DNA from: Cellvibrio polysaccharolyticus
GTDB taxonomy: Bacteria > Pseudomonadota > Gammaproteobacteria > Pseudomonadales > Cellvibrionaceae
Direction of reading: 5' to 3'
Length of the DNA: 64,000 nucleotides
NCBI RefSeq assembly: GCF_015182315.1
Contig: NZ_PRDL01000001.1
Location: 434,001-498,000 of the forward strand
Part shown: piece after piece, positions 42,807 to 52,356 of the stretch
Numbering within the stretch: position 1 is the first letter of the stretch
Layout of the letters: every line of letters starts with the position of its first letter
Position numbers and translations under genes: made by a program
Notes under the pieces: generated by a model
Database searches by the model: none
The model's input: the letters and a program-made list of their open reading frames with translations, nothing else
Told to the model about the DNA's origin: nothing

Positions 42807-44222
42807 ATGACCTCTTTTTTTATGGAATATAAGCCAGGCAAACATAATGCTATGGAATGGATTATTGTTGGCATGATTGCCGTTTTGTTGTTTAACATTT
42901 TGCAGAGTTATCTCGGGGTCAGTGTATGGCGTCAGGACTCCATGTACTATGTGTCCAGTTATGATGACAAGTTGGCCACAGAAGGCCGGTGGATAAATCA
43001 TCTTTTTTTTCGTTACCTGCAGCAAATTCCTGCCGGTCTGGCTATTCTTCTCAGCTATTTTTCCGTTATTTATTTTTCTTTTCAGATCGCTTTCAGAATC
43101 TCATCCAATGCCTATCTGGCATTGGCTTTCGGAATGCTTTGTGCGCTGACACCTGTTTTGCCTGTGCAGTTGGAATGGCCTGAAACACTGCTTATCGGGT
43201 TTTTAATGTTACTGGCCGCGCCTTTCCTTTCTACCATAATGCCGCATTTTGTATTTTTTCCCGTTATGGCAGTGCTTTTTTTTGGAACATTCAGTGCGTT
43301 CTTTTTTCTGATGCCGTTATTGTTCCTTAAAAATCTTACCTTCCGCAAAGGGTGCGAGATTATCGCTATATGGATCGCGTCTTTTGTCTTCGCTTATCTG
43401 TTTACCAATTTTATTGTTTGGTTGATGACGGGGCATGGTGTCCAGATCGCGGAGTGGAGGAATCCTTCTCCGGTGAATAGTATTGATTCTCTCTTGGGGA
43501 ATATTGATCGTGTTAGTGCTTCTGCGGCTGGAAATTTCAGAGAGGCTACCAGCTTTTTGAGAGAAGAGATCCTTATCGCGCTAGCAGTTTTAGGTGTGAC
43601 AACGGCGATTTTTAAAAAGCAATCTGTAGTTTTTCTGGTCGGATTGATTTGTGGTCTGGCTGTTTACGTTACAGTAATTCCAGTCGGGATTTATGTGCAA
43701 AGCAGAACGCTACTCGCTTTGTATATTGCTTTTCTCGCTGCCCTTTTGCTGAGAGATTATCAAAAAAGGCGTTCTGTTCTGATAGTCATGGTTGTTGTTT
43801 TCGTGCTTTCTGTTCGTATGGCGACAGCCAGCTATGAAACGGTTTCCTGGTATAAAACGATGACTAATATTCTGGTTAGTCATTTATCCTCTTCCATTGA
43901 TTATGCGCCAGAAGAGGTGGACAGGGTGTTTATTATGGTGGAAGCATCGGAATCGGCCCATGTGTTTCATCGTATTGAAAAGAATATTGCCTTGAAGAAT
44001 CGCTTTTCAGAAGGTTTCTCTCATCCTCAATATTGGGTCCCTGCATTAAAAAATATGGGATATAAACACTTTCGGGTGTGCGCAGATTTAACCGGATGGG
44101 ACTGTGAGCAGGCGATGGAGGTATACGAGCAACGCAGGAGCCTCCAAAGGGACGCAGGAATTTTTATATCTGCAAGGCTGAATAGTCAGGATTTGGTGAT
44201 CATGCTTAATCCTCAGGATTGA
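42807..44222 (+). CDS. Polytopic membrane protein, GtrII-like glucosyltransferase candidate
   Basis: 471 residues, about ten membrane helices up to residue 345, then a soluble C-terminal domain of about 125 residues. The first periplasmic loop carries DSMYYVSSYDDKLATEGRW, similar to the Asp-rich/GRW loop of GtrII-type lipid-linked glucosyltransferases that decorate O-antigen. No GtrA/GtrB partners are adjacent. The coding sequence is visibly AT-richer than dxs before it, suggesting a different origin. The family call is tentative; a generic glycan-processing membrane enzyme is the alternative. Confidence 0.6.
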   Translation: MTSFFMEYKPGKHNAMEWIIVGMIAVLLFNILQSYLGVSVWRQDSMYYVSSYDDKLATEGRWINHLFFRYLQQIPAGLAILLSYFSVIYFSFQIAFRISSNAYLALAFGMLCALTPVLPVQLEWPETLLIGFLMLLAAPFLSTIMPHFVFFPVMAVLFFGTFSAFFFLMPLLFLKNLTFRKGCEIIAIWIASFVFAYLFTNFIVWLMTGHGVQIAEWRNPSPVNSIDSLLGNIDRVSASAAGNFREATSFLREEILIALAVLGVTTAIFKKQSVVFLVGLICGLAVYVTVIPVGIYVQSRTLLALYIAFLAALLLRDYQKRRSVLIVMVVVFVLSVRMATASYETVSWYKTMTNILVSHLSSSIDYAPEEVDRVFIMVEASESAHVFHRIEKNIALKNRFSEGFSHPQYWVPALKNMGYKHFRVCADLTGWDCEQAMEVYEQRRSLQRDAGIFISARLNSQDLVIMLNPQD

Positions 44223-44350
44223 TGCCTTTGCTGTGAGAGCTATTGAAGATTATAGGCCGGTTATAGCTATTGCTTTGTAGTAATCGTTAAATTCGATACT
44301 GGCAGCGTTGCTGATTTCAATACAGGTTGGAGTAATTAATGCTGCTGTCA

Positions 44351-44375
44351 GCGCACCTGACGTAGTCAGGTGCGC
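44351..44375. terminator. Perfect hairpin between convergent genes
   Basis: GCGCACCTGAC (44351-44361) and GTCAGGTGCGC (44365-44375) form a perfect 11-bp stem with a 3-nt loop, between the GtrII-like gene (plus) and the GH105 gene (minus). Neither side has a strong T-run. It may limit read-through in both directions. Confidence 0.55.
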
Positions 44376-44384
44376 TTAACGGAT

Positions 44385-45614
44385 TTATCTATCCAGTTCT
44401 ATGCTTGCCAGAATAAACGGGCCGACGCCATGAGGGTCGTTGGTGCGGATGGCTTCTTCCACATAATATTGAAATGTTCCCGGGCGATAAGGTTTGTTGC
44501 CCAGCCCTGTGCCACCTACGGTGTGGGTAAGGTAAATTTCATTGTTTGCCGGATCAATCTCGATATAACCCTTGATGATGCCGTCATAGGCTTTGTTGGC
44601 TACATTCAGGTATTGCCCGGGCAAATAACCAAGGCGAACGCCTTTAGCCATTGCATAAGCAAACATGGCTGTGCCTGAAGACTCCAGATAATTTCCATAG
44701 CGATCTCCTTTGTCGGTGACTTGATACCAAAGGCCACTTTCATGCTGAGTGCGCTGCAAGGCATCAGACAAACGGTTCAGAATTTTAACCAGATCGTCAT
44801 GGTTTTTATGATCCTTCGGGAAAACTTCCAGCGTGTCAACCAATGCCATGGCATACCAGCCCAGCGCTCGCGACCATACATAAGGAGACAATCCGGTTTC
44901 CTTGTTTGCCCATTGTTGTAAGCGGCTCTCATCCCATGCATGCAACAATAATCCCGTTTCCGGAACACGGGTTTTTTGCTCAATCAAAATAAATTGATGG
45001 GCTATATCAGAAAATACCGCATCCGGTTCATTAAAATGCGCAGCGTGCATAGCCCAGTAAGTGGTTCCCATATAGAGGCCGTCCAGCCACATTTGATAAG
45101 GGTAGATGCGCTTATGCCAAAGACCATTGCTACGTGTGCGAGGTTGCCATTCGAGGTGATTACGTAAAGTTTTCATCGCTTTTAAATAGCGGTCGTCCTG
45201 ATATTTTTCGTGTAGCAGAAATAGCAGTTTTCCGTTGTTGATATGATCAAGGCTGAAATTTTCGGTTTCATAATTTTTTATATTGCCCTCTTTGTCCACC
45301 ATTTGATCAACATACTGTTTGCCATAGGCAAGGTAACGATCATCTCCGGTTTTTAAATATAGTTTTTGAAAGGAATATAAAACCAAACCGTAGGTGTAAT
45401 CCCACTTGGGGGATGCTAATAACTTGTAGTGCATCATTTGCCAGGCTTGGGGACTCTGTTGCATTACCGTTAAAGCCATGCGCTCTGACCACTTTTTGTC
45501 AGTGGGTATTTTTTGAGTGCGAACCTCATCTGCAGCCAATAAGCTACTGCTTAGGGTTATTCCGACAAGTAAAGCCAGCCATCTTGTTCCCTTTGAAATA
45601 TTTTTTATGGTCAT
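44385..45614 (-). CDS. Secreted GH105-type unsaturated glucuronyl/galacturonyl hydrolase
   Basis: 409 residues from the ATG at 45614, which follows AAAGGAAAA; an ATG at 45641 would add nine residues. The signal peptide is about 1-29 (ALLVGITLSSSLLAADE). The mature part is an (alpha/alpha)6 barrel of the YteR/RhiN type, with MWLDGLYMG (acidic residue Asp178, equivalent to the catalytic Asp), LLHAWDESR and RALGWYAMALVD. The family removes the unsaturated uronic acid left by pectin/rhamnogalacturonan lyases, by hydrating the double bond. Export to the periplasm implies uptake of lyase products. No lyase gene is nearby. Confidence 0.9.
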   Translation of the reverse strand: MTIKNISKGTRWLALLVGITLSSSLLAADEVRTQKIPTDKKWSERMALTVMQQSPQAWQMMHYKLLASPKWDYTYGLVLYSFQKLYLKTGDDRYLAYGKQYVDQMVDKEGNIKNYETENFSLDHINNGKLLFLLHEKYQDDRYLKAMKTLRNHLEWQPRTRSNGLWHKRIYPYQMWLDGLYMGTTYWAMHAAHFNEPDAVFSDIAHQFILIEQKTRVPETGLLLHAWDESRLQQWANKETGLSPYVWSRALGWYAMALVDTLEVFPKDHKNHDDLVKILNRLSDALQRTQHESGLWYQVTDKGDRYGNYLESSGTAMFAYAMAKGVRLGYLPGQYLNVANKAYDGIIKGYIEIDPANNEIYLTHTVGGTGLGNKPYRPGTFQYYVEEAIRTNDPHGVGPFILASIELDR

Positions 45615-46419
45615 AAATTTTCCTTTAATGGATTTTTCCATTTTTATCGACAGTAAATAGAGTCGTTATTGTTATAAAACCAGATTGTTCAGTGTCTCCT
45701 GCGGGAGCAAAATCATAGATTGTAGATGTCGGGAAAGGAGCGTGTTTTGACTAAACTGAAAAAACTACAGGTTGTCAGGTACTTTTCAACGAAATAGCAG
45801 AGGAGAAAAATTAATAAAAAAAATAGAAAGATCAGCATATTCAATTTCCTTTTATGACTGTTGTGTGCTGACCGAATGTGCCGAATTGATCTTTTATAAA
45901 ATTTATGGCGAGCATTATTGTATCAGGCAGTTTTTATTGTCAATGTCGGTTCACTGCATCAGTGGGGGCGTCAATAAAAGCCGGCAGTAAGGGAAGTTCA
46001 CCGATGGTAATGAGGCCGGTACCGCTGAAAATTTGCTAAACTTTTGGCTAAACACGCCTATCCATTACGCAGTGTGAAATCATGAAAAATCGTTACATTC
46101 ATATCAAAAATTCACTTACCTGCTGCGCGGTTCCCGTTGTCCCGATACCGTGCAATGCAGGCATGTACTTCATCCATCGGGCTTCTGTTATTGCTCGTAT
46201 GGAGGCAGGCAAGAGCCGCGTCAATCCGATTAAATCGCTTTCAACGGCAAGAGCGGGTGTAGTGGCTTTTCCGTGTACTGTGTAAGTAATCGTTAAACCC
46301 GCCTGATTTATCAACAAAAGTATTATGAATACGATTGCAATGGGCGTTTCAGGCATTGCACATGCTATGGCATTGCTCTTAAATCAACTCCCAACTAACT
46401 AATAAAAACCGGGGTATGT
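45615..46419. other. 805-bp divergent region, GH105 and fusion-protein genes
   Basis: No supportable gene. It is AT-rich from 45700 to 45950. Two overlapping short frames at about 46082-46281 (plus) and 46099-46356 (minus) lack recognisable motifs and are not called. GTCAGGTAC near 45777 could be half of a regulator site, but no dyad was found. Promoters for both divergent carbohydrate genes must lie here. Confidence 0.4.
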
Positions 46420-49400
46420 ATGAAGTTTTGGATGGGGTTGGGGTTTTGTGCGGGTGGCATGCTGGCAATGGCGGTAAGTGCCACCGCGGCACCGCCTCTC
46501 GCTGATTTGTCATTGGCCAGCGCCGAGGCACGGCCATTGAGTCCGTGGGTGTTCCGGTCGGTGCTGGATGGGCAGCCGCGTATTGTTACGGTGGCGCTGC
46601 ACCCGGATTTGTATATTGCCTACAACGCTGCCGAAGCGACTTTATTCAAAGCCTGGAAAGGCAGTGTGGAGTTCGATGGGGCGGTGTATACCACGCGTCA
46701 TGGCCCGCAACCCGCATCAACCGGTTATGCCTTTTATCAGCAGGCAAATCACAACCCGGTCTGGTTAATCCGGCAGGGTAATACAACCCAGGCCGCGCAG
46801 GTTAAGTTCGGCGGCTACCGTTTTGTTGATGAACAGGTTATTTTTCAATACACGCTGACAACGGCAGACGGTAAATCCATCAACGTGGAAGAAACGCCGG
46901 AATACACGGCACGCAACGGCCAGACCGGCTTGCAACGACGTTTCACCCTTATTGATGTGCCCGACAATATTGAAGTCGGATTAAACACCCGTCTGAGCTC
47001 TCTAAACAATGCCAGTGACTTTGCGACCACCGGACAATTTACCGAAACTGCCCGCCATAACGTTGATCACGAAGCGGGTAAAACCTTGGCCATTGACGGT
47101 CAGCTATGGCTTAACCGCGATCAAACCACCGAACTGACGGTGTTTTTTCATCCCGGCTTTACTGAACTTGCTCCAACAAAAACGGAGAACAACGCCGGGC
47201 CTAAAGACGATATTACTCGCGGCAAACAATTGATCGCCGGTAGCGACTGCCAGGCTTGCCATAACGAAGAGCGGAAAACCGTGGGCCCGGCTTATCAGGA
47301 AATTGCCGAACGTTACGATACCGGTGCCGTCACCCGAGCCAACCTGATTCAAAAAATTATCGAGGGTGGCAGCGGTGCCTGGGGAGATATTCCCATGTCG
47401 CCACATCCGGATTTAATGCCGGACGATGCCAGCTTGATGGTGAGTTACATATTCTCATTGAAAGCACCCGGTGAAGTTGCCCCGGCAGATCCGTTATTTT
47501 TGGGCGTTCCCAGCCGGGCGCTGGATATTAACGACCAGGCAAAAAATCCTGCGGTTAAAGATCAACTTAAACCCGGTTTGGCGGTATCAGCGTTTCACAT
47601 TGAAGACTTTGTTACGCAAACCTTTTCTCAAATCGCACTTTCCGGTGTTGCTCCCTCATTGCATGTTCATGAGCTGGAAGATCTCGGCGCTATCTCCACC
47701 AATGTACGCATGTTGTTCAAAGGTTTTATTGAGGTAGAAAAGGCCGGTAACTATACCCTGCGTTTGATTACCGATGACGGTGGTCGCATGCGCATCAATG
47801 ATGAGCAGTTAGTTGATCGTTGGCAGCATCAGGGGCCAACACCCACCGATGTGAATGTCGCGCTTAAAGAAGGGTTGAATTCCATTGAAATTGATTACTT
47901 TCAGGCCCTCGCCGGAGGCTCCATTTCCTTGCAATGGATAGAGCCGGGTGCCAATCAATTCAGTGTGATATCAGAAAAAAATTTACGGCACCATGCCGGG
48001 CAGGTTGCTGACCCCATTCCTTACATCCCACGCCGCGAACTGGTGAAAAGTATTCCCGGTGATAAAAACAAACTAACGTCGGTGCATCCCGCCTTTACGC
48101 TGGCATCGGCGCGGCCCTCCTGGTTTGAGCCTATGGTGGGTGGCATGGACTTTTTGCGCGATGGCCGCCTGGCAGTGTGTACGTGGGATAAAGACGGTTC
48201 GGTATATATTCTTGACGGCGTACAGGATCGCGCACCCGACGACATTGCCGTTAAACGCATCGCTACGGGTTTAGGTGAATGCCTTGGCTTAAAAGTTGTT
48301 GATGGTGAAATTTATGTGATGCAAAAACATGAATTAACCCACCTGGTAGATCACAATGGTGATGACGTTATTGATGAATACCGGACTGTGTCTGACCAGT
48401 GGCGGGTATCTTCCAATTTCCATGAATTTGCTTTTGGCCTGGAATATCAGGACGGCTATTTTTACGGTGCTCTGGCAACTGCGATTGAACCCGGCGGTGC
48501 CAGCACCAATCCGCAAATTCCTGATCGTGGCAAAGTGGTAAAAATTTCCCGCAAAGATGGCCGTGTGGAATTTATTGCCCATGGCTTGCGCACACCTAAC
48601 GGCATCGGCAAAGGCGTTAATAAAGAATTGTTTATTGCCGACAACCAGGGAGACTGGTTACCTGCCAGTAAAATTGTTCATGTGCAGCAGGGAGCATTCT
48701 ATGGTTCGCGCTCGGTGGATTTTGCCGGTACTGAAAATCTGAAAGAAACCTTGCCGGTGGTGTGGTTGCCGCAGGACGAAATCGGTAACTCGCCAAGCCA
48801 ACCTATTTATATTGACCGTGGTGATTACAAAGGCCAGATGTTACACGGTGAAGTTACACACGGTGGTTTAAAACGGGTCTTTGCTGAAAAAGTGAATGGT
48901 AAATATCAGGGTGCGGTATTCCGTTTTACCCAGGGTTTGGAGGCCGGCGTTAATCGTGTGGTCTGGTCGCCGGATGGTAAGAGTTTGTTCATTGGCGGTG
49001 TGGGCAACCCCGGTAACTGGGCCGACCAGGGCAAAAACTGGTTTGGTCTGGAAAAGCTGAGTTTTAACAACCAGCAGGCATTTGAAATGTTGCAGGTAAG
49101 TGCACGTTCAAATGGTATGGAAATAACCTTCACGCAACCCCTTGAAGAAGGGCGTGGTATTACCGCAGGCGAATATGAAGTACAACAATGGTATTACCAA
49201 CCCACGGCGGATTACGGCGGAGAAAAGCTGGATTTACGTGCGCTAACTATTTTGTCGGTAAATGTATCCCGCGATCGCAAAAAAGTATTTCTCGAAATGG
49301 ATGGTATGAAACCTGGCCACCTGGTGTATGTGCGTATCGCAGAACCTTTTGTCAGTGCCAAAGGACAATCCCTGTGGAGCACCGAAGCCTGGTACACGCT

Positions 49401-50115
49401 GAACGAAATTCCAGCCAACAAACCGGGTTTTAAACGTGTTGTGCAACCTCAACCGGATAACACATTATCTGCTGCCGAGCGTAAAGCCGGCTGGAAATTA
49501 TTATTCGATGGCAAAACCCTGGACGGCTGGCGCAACTACGGTGCCGAAACCATTGGCAGTGCCTGGAAAATTGTCGATGGCCAAATACATCTCGACCCGT
49601 CAGAAATCGACGGTTGGCAAACCGTTGGCGGTGGCGACATCATCACCACAGCGCAATATGAAAATTATGAGCTGGCGCTGGATTGGAAAGTTGCACCCGG
49701 TGGCAACAGCGGTTTGATTTACGGCGTCATAGAAGGGGCAGATTATCCTTACACCTGGCATACCGGTACGGAGTATCAACTGCTGGATAATCCGGCGCAT
49801 CCCGACGGCGTTATTAAAACGCACCGCGCCGGTGACCTGTACGATTTCATTGCCAGCGAGTTTGTGGCGGTCAACGCCGGTGGCGAATGGAACCGCACAC
49901 GACTGGTAGTTAACCAGGGCAAAGTGCAGCACTGGTTAAACGGCTACCAAGTGGTGGAATACGACCGCAACTCGCCACAATGGCAGGAGATGATCGCCAA
50001 CAGTAAATTCAAGGATATGCCCGGTTTTGCAAAATCCGCTCGTGGCCACATCGCCTTGCAGGATCACAGTGACCGGGTGTGGTTTAAAAATATCCGCATT
50101 CGTGAATTGAAATAA
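46420..50115 (+). CDS. Secreted cytochrome c / PA14 / beta-propeller / DUF1080 fusion protein
   Basis: 1231 residues with a signal peptide (about 1-24, ending SATAAP). Order of parts: an N-terminal beta-domain (25-265, PWVFRSVLDGQPRIV); a c-type cytochrome domain (about 266-350) with heme motif CQACH at 277-281 and likely axial Met326; a PA14-like domain (about 427-515, TLRLITDDGGRMRINDE); a PQQ-dehydrogenase-like beta-propeller (about 555-880, FLRDGRLAVCTWDKDGSVYI); an Ig-like module (about 890-1005); and a DUF1080 / 3-keto-disaccharide hydrolase domain (about 1022-1231, LLFDGKTLDGWRNYG). DUF1080 enzymes cleave 3-keto glycosides. The combination suggests oxidation of a sugar with electrons passed to heme, then cleavage, in the periplasm; this is inference. 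Such fusions are commoner in Bacteroidetes and Planctomycetes. Confidence 0.9.
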   Translation: MKFWMGLGFCAGGMLAMAVSATAAPPLADLSLASAEARPLSPWVFRSVLDGQPRIVTVALHPDLYIAYNAAEATLFKAWKGSVEFDGAVYTTRHGPQPASTGYAFYQQANHNPVWLIRQGNTTQAAQVKFGGYRFVDEQVIFQYTLTTADGKSINVEETPEYTARNGQTGLQRRFTLIDVPDNIEVGLNTRLSSLNNASDFATTGQFTETARHNVDHEAGKTLAIDGQLWLNRDQTTELTVFFHPGFTELAPTKTENNAGPKDDITRGKQLIAGSDCQACHNEERKTVGPAYQEIAERYDTGAVTRANLIQKIIEGGSGAWGDIPMSPHPDLMPDDASLMVSYIFSLKAPGEVAPADPLFLGVPSRALDINDQAKNPAVKDQLKPGLAVSAFHIEDFVTQTFSQIALSGVAPSLHVHELEDLGAISTNVRMLFKGFIEVEKAGNYTLRLITDDGGRMRINDEQLVDRWQHQGPTPTDVNVALKEGLNSIEIDYFQALAGGSISLQWIEPGANQFSVISEKNLRHHAGQVADPIPYIPRRELVKSIPGDKNKLTSVHPAFTLASARPSWFEPMVGGMDFLRDGRLAVCTWDKDGSVYILDGVQDRAPDDIAVKRIATGLGECLGLKVVDGEIYVMQKHELTHLVDHNGDDVIDEYRTVSDQWRVSSNFHEFAFGLEYQDGYFYGALATAIEPGGASTNPQIPDRGKVVKISRKDGRVEFIAHGLRTPNGIGKGVNKELFIADNQGDWLPASKIVHVQQGAFYGSRSVDFAGTENLKETLPVVWLPQDEIGNSPSQPIYIDRGDYKGQMLHGEVTHGGLKRVFAEKVNGKYQGAVFRFTQGLEAGVNRVVWSPDGKSLFIGGVGNPGNWADQGKNWFGLEKLSFNNQQAFEMLQVSARSNGMEITFTQPLEEGRGITAGEYEVQQWYYQPTADYGGEKLDLRALTILSVNVSRDRKKVFLEMDGMKPGHLVYVRIAEPFVSAKGQSLWSTEAWYTLNEIPANKPGFKRVVQPQPDNTLSAAERKAGWKLLFDGKTLDGWRNYGAETIGSAWKIVDGQIHLDPSEIDGWQTVGGGDIITTAQYENYELALDWKVAPGGNSGLIYGVIEGADYPYTWHTGTEYQLLDNPAHPDGVIKTHRAGDLYDFIASEFVAVNAGGEWNRTRLVVNQGKVQHWLNGYQVVEYDRNSPQWQEMIANSKFKDMPGFAKSARGHIALQDHSDRVWFKNIRIRELK

Positions 50116-50143
50116 CGGCAAGGAGCTTTGCATGCATCGTCAG

Positions 50144-50173
50144 CGGCTCGACATTTTGTCGGGCCGTTTTTTT
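50144..50173 (+). terminator. Rho-independent terminator of the fusion-protein gene
   Basis: CGGCTCGAC (50144-50152) and GTCGGGCCG (50158-50166) form a 9-bp stem with one G-T pair around ATTTT, followed by seven T. It lies 28 bases after the stop codon. Confidence 0.88.
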
Positions 50174-50244
50174 GCTGGTCGCATTTGAAGGCGATAGCGT
50201 TAATGCCTGGAAGATAACAACCGGAAGGAGATTAAAAAGGAAAT

Positions 50245-50321
50245 TGGCGCACCCGACAGGATTCGAACCTGTGACCAACGGCTTCGGAAGCCGCTACTCT
50301 ATCCAGCTGAGCTACGGATGC
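50245..50321 (-). tRNA. tRNA-Arg (anticodon CCG)
   Basis: 77 nt on the minus strand including an encoded CCA (50245-50247 as TGG on plus). The acceptor stem is GCATCCG with CGGGTGC and discriminator G. The D-arm TAGCTCAGCTGGATAGAG, anticodon loop TTCCGAA (anticodon CCG, reads CGG Arg), and T-arm loop GGTTCGAATCC are all standard. It sits between the fusion-protein gene and the exopolysaccharide locus. Confidence 0.96.
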
Positions 50322-50403
50322 GTGAGAAGGGTAATGCAAGAGGGCGGGATTTTACTTGTCCTGGTTGCCCCCGTCCATGGTCAATTGTGTCTGAAAGCAC
50401 TTT

Positions 50404-51306
50404 TCAGTCACTTTTTTTGCCAAGTTCCTGAATATGCAGCTCTTTTTGGATGTTTACCGAACCCAGACTCTGGCTGATAGTGCCGAATTTGAAGTCTTGC
50501 AGCATGCGCTCCAGGCGCGGCAGGCATTTGTCGAGGTTGGTGTAGTGTCGGAAGTTACTGAACCAGCTGGCATTGGGTACGCGCGGTTGTTCCGGGTCGA
50601 TCTCCCAGGGATGCAGGTAAAAAATGCGTGGCATGGTCTGGTTAAGGCTGGCGCGGTCAAATAACCAGCGTGACAGCGCATAAGGGTATTGGCGGAAATA
50701 ACCGCCACCGGCAGCCGGTATGGCCTGGCCAAATACTTTGGCGGTAGTCAGCGGGAATTCGGTGAGCACTTTGCCGCTGTCGGTAATCAGTCGGTAGGGT
50801 TCTTCCGGGCTGCCGGGAATACCGTAGTTGTCGTGGCGGGTAGGGAAGATGCTGGAATCCCACTGAAAGCCCAATTCCGCGAGAATCTCCAGCGCCCACA
50901 GAGATTTGCGGGTGATCGAGTAACTGGCAGCGCGGTAACCGAGAATGGCTTCGCCGGTCAGCGCCTCCAGAATATCTTTGGAGCGGGCGGTTTCTTCGCG
51001 AAACACTTCCGGCGTCTGGCGGTAGATCAACTGGTGGCTGAAGCCGTGGGAGGCAATTTCATGCCCTTGCTGGTGAATACGTTTCACCAGCGCCGGGTAG
51101 CGATCGGCGACCCAGCCGAGAATAAAGAAGGTGATGTGGATGCCGGCATCGTCGAACAGTTGCAGTAACCGGTCGGTGTTGGCTTCAACCCGGGATGGCC
51201 ATTGATCCCACTCATCCGGTCGGATCACCTGACCAAAAGCGGCTACGTGATAATAGTCTTCCACATCCACCGTCATGGCGTGGGTAATTGCGCTGTCCCG
51301 GGTCAT
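50404..51306 (-). CDS. XrtA/PEP-CTERM-type polysaccharide deacetylase
   Basis: 300 residues with a NodB-type domain: MTVDVEDYYHVAAF (catalytic Asp pair), HITFFILGWVADRYP, IASHGFSHQ (metal His-x3-His) and GYRAASYSI. The C-terminal extension YFRQYPYALSRWLFDRAS and FYLHPWEIDPEQPR is the DUF3473-type tail characteristic of deacetylases in exosortase-linked exopolysaccharide loci. It removes acetyl groups from N-acetylated sugars of the polymer. It is the third gene of the minus-strand arm, 12 bases after the epimerase gene. Confidence 0.92.
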   Translation of the reverse strand: MTRDSAITHAMTVDVEDYYHVAAFGQVIRPDEWDQWPSRVEANTDRLLQLFDDAGIHITFFILGWVADRYPALVKRIHQQGHEIASHGFSHQLIYRQTPEVFREETARSKDILEALTGEAILGYRAASYSITRKSLWALEILAELGFQWDSSIFPTRHDNYGIPGSPEEPYRLITDSGKVLTEFPLTTAKVFGQAIPAAGGGYFRQYPYALSRWLFDRASLNQTMPRIFYLHPWEIDPEQPRVPNASWFSNFRHYTNLDKCLPRLERMLQDFKFGTISQSLGSVNIQKELHIQELGKKSD

Positions 51307-51318
51307 GCTATTGCCTCA

Positions 51319-52326
51319 TTAAACCTTGTAGTAGTCGCGATACCATTGCACGAAGTTGGCGATACCGGTTTCTACCGGTGTGGAGGGTTTGTAATCCACG
51401 TCTTCGATTAATGCGTCCACATCGGCATAGGTATCGGGCACATCGCCCGGTTGCAACGGCAGCAGATTTTTAACGGCTTTTTTGCCGAGACATTCTTCCA
51501 GCACTTCAATGTAGCGCAACAATTCCACCGGGCTGTTACTGCCGATGTTGTAGATGCGATACGGCGATTTTGAAGTGGCCGGGTCCGGCTGGCCGCCATC
51601 CCACTGCGGGTTGCCAGGGGCTACGCGATCCAGGGTGCGAATGACGCCTTCAACGATATCGTCGATGTAGGTAAAGTCGCGGCGGTGATGGCCGTAGTTG
51701 AAAACATCAATCGGTTCACCGGCGAGAATTTTACGAGTAAAAATAAACAGCGCCATATCCGGGCGGCCCCAGGGGCCATAAACGGTGAAGAAGCGCAAAC
51801 CGGTGGTAGGAATGTTAAAAAGATGGCTGTAAGTGTGCGCCATCAGTTCGTTGGTTTTTTTACTGGTAGCGTAGAGGCTGACCGGATGGTCTACGTTGTT
51901 GTGCACCGAAAAAGGCATGTTGGTGGTTGCGCCGTACACAGAGCTGCTGGAGGCATACACCAGGTGCTCGGTACCAAAGTGGCGGCAGCCTTCCAGAATA
52001 TTCAGAAAGCCGGTGATGTTGGCATCAATATAAGCTTGAGGGTTGATCAGTGAGTAACGCACGCCGGCCTGGGCAGCGAGGTTGACCACGCGATCCGGGC
52101 GGTGATCTTTGAAGACCTGATCAATGGCCGCTTTATCTTCCAGGTTGGCGCGCACGTCGGTGAAGCCTGCCTGGGGCAACAAATGTGCAAGGCGGTCTTT
52201 TTTAATTTGCACATCATAGTAGTCGTTAAGATTATCAACACCGATAACTTCGTCGCCACGGGCAAGCAGGCGTTTGGCAAGGGTCGATCCGATAAAGCCG
52301 GCGGTGCCGGTGACAAGAACTTTCAT
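51319..52326 (-). CDS. NAD-dependent nucleotide-sugar epimerase (UDP-glucuronate 4-epimerase type)
   Basis: 335 residues, extended SDR. Cofactor motif VTGTAGFIGSTLAKRLL, GVDNLNDYYDVQIKKDRL (characteristic of UDP-glucuronate epimerases), SSSSVYG and catalytic SLYATSKKTNELMAH with Tyr and Lys intact. It would make UDP-galacturonate or its N-acetyl form from the product of the adjacent dehydrogenase. Spacing to neighbours is 12 and 30 bases, one operon. Confidence 0.92.
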   Translation of the reverse strand: MKVLVTGTAGFIGSTLAKRLLARGDEVIGVDNLNDYYDVQIKKDRLAHLLPQAGFTDVRANLEDKAAIDQVFKDHRPDRVVNLAAQAGVRYSLINPQAYIDANITGFLNILEGCRHFGTEHLVYASSSSVYGATTNMPFSVHNNVDHPVSLYATSKKTNELMAHTYSHLFNIPTTGLRFFTVYGPWGRPDMALFIFTRKILAGEPIDVFNYGHHRRDFTYIDDIVEGVIRTLDRVAPGNPQWDGGQPDPATSKSPYRIYNIGSNSPVELLRYIEVLEECLGKKAVKNLLPLQPGDVPDTYADVDALIEDVDYKPSTPVETGIANFVQWYRDYYKV

Positions 52327-52356
52327 AGCGTTTCCCTGATCATTAAGTCGGTTATT

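Noticed and set aside
46082..46356. Two overlapping short frames (plus and minus) before the fusion-protein gene, considered as a small gene or gene remnant
   Set aside because: Neither has recognisable motifs or a convincing ribosome site, and no related full-length protein could be named.
50245..50321. tRNA-Arg as an integration site for a genomic island containing the exopolysaccharide locus
   Set aside because: No integrase, no repeated tRNA 3' end and no mobility gene were seen; the locus lies on the 5' side of the tRNA.
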